DNA of 64,000 nt. It comes from Methanothrix sp. (GTDB lineage: Archaea > Halobacteriota > Methanosarcinia > Methanotrichales > Methanotrichaceae). The notes below the pieces were generated by a model. That model had not been told where the DNA came from. It did no database searches and saw only the letters and a program-made list of their open reading frames with translations. Shown here one piece after another: positions 63,725 to 64,000 of this stretch (within the stretch, counting starts at the first letter, position 1; every line of letters begins with the position of its first letter). The DNA is taken from NCBI RefSeq assembly GCF_016706325.1, contig NZ_JADJJX010000002.1, positions 248,001 to 312,000 of the forward strand, written 5' to 3'. Position numbers and translations under genes: made by a program.

Positions 63725-63772
63725 TTAAGAGAAGGAAACAATATAGTGTTTCATCTATTGGAGTGATTCTCT

Positions 63773-64000
63773 ATGGGAATTATTAGCGAATTTAAGGAAT
63801 TCGCAGTGAAGGGCAATGCTGTGGATATGGCGGTGGGCATAATCATTGGGGCAGCATTCGGCAGCATAGTCAATTCGCTTGTGAATGATATTATTATGCC
63901 GCCAATTGGCATGCTGACCGGAGGGATAAACTTCGCCGACATGTTCGTGGCTCTTGATGGTAAGACCTACGCCAGCCTGGCAGAGGCGCAGGCGGTATCT
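63773..64000 (+). CDS. mscL: Large-conductance mechanosensitive channel, truncated at right edge
   Basis: The first 76 residues are visible: amphipathic start MGIISEFKEFAVKGNAVDMA, pore helix VGIIIGAAFGSIVNSLVNDIIMPPIGMLTGG and the beginning of the outer loop. MscL opens on membrane tension to release solutes during osmotic down-shock. Family length is 100-150 aa, so about half is present. The promoter is shared with the divergent CDGSH gene. Confidence 0.95.
   Translation, partial: MGIISEFKEFAVKGNAVDMAVGIIIGAAFGSIVNSLVNDIIMPPIGMLTGGINFADMFVALDGKTYASLAEAQAVS

Overview
The window looks like a chromosomal segment of a methanogenic archaeon, most likely a Methanothrix (Methanosaeta) relative; this is inferred from gene content, not proven. 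The archaeal signs are A/T-rich TATA-box promoters 25-50 bases before genes, GGAGGTGAT-type ribosome sites, an archaeal-type gatCAB set, a gamma-alpha fused 2-oxoacid:ferredoxin oxidoreductase, a PspA/PspAA pair and TPR-rich proteins. There is no rRNA operon and no CRISPR array.

Layout. 0-21.6 kb is ordinary core genome: queE (7-deazaguanine synthesis), a cyclophilin-like protein, tRNA-Gly(CCC), a short uvrC, thiM-thiE, serA, a secreted DUF4139-like protein, an S9 peptidase fused to a nuclease-like N-terminus, argS, pspA-pspAA, a CDF metal exporter, an FAD oxidoreductase, gatC-gatA-gatB and a copper-type HMA chaperone. 21.9-36 kb is a plastic restriction/toxin island. It holds one intact type IIG (Eco57I-like) enzyme, a PD-(D/E)XK protein, a beta-CASP MBL nuclease, at least four toxin-antitoxin loci, and decayed mrr restriction genes in five copies of a dispersed repeat. 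Its layout suggests one cassette, type IIG enzyme - cargo nuclease - mrr, that was amplified and then eroded. 36-48.4 kb returns to metabolism: MFS exporter, paaK plus tandem-ACT protein, an IS1-like element, korA-korB, rubredoxin, ferritin, a bacterial-type tRNA-guanine transglycosylase next to a YhhQ transporter, and a methyltransferase.

48.6-62.7 kb carries TPR proteins, purB, an MBL hydrolase, a GH15 glucoamylase remnant and an IS21 element that has split a methionine sulfoxide reductase (msrBA) gene with a 7-bp target duplication. Many genes here are broken by single-base indels, nearly all in homopolymer runs, so either this stretch has poor consensus quality or it is decaying; several frames below are given as reconstructed genes. 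The right edge has an ATC_hydrolase-family protein, a CDGSH iron-sulfur protein and the start of mscL.

Together, the core genes cover translation fidelity (argS, GatCAB, tRNA modification), cofactor and amino-acid synthesis, and oxidative and membrane stress (rubredoxin, ferritin, MsrBA, PspA, MscL).
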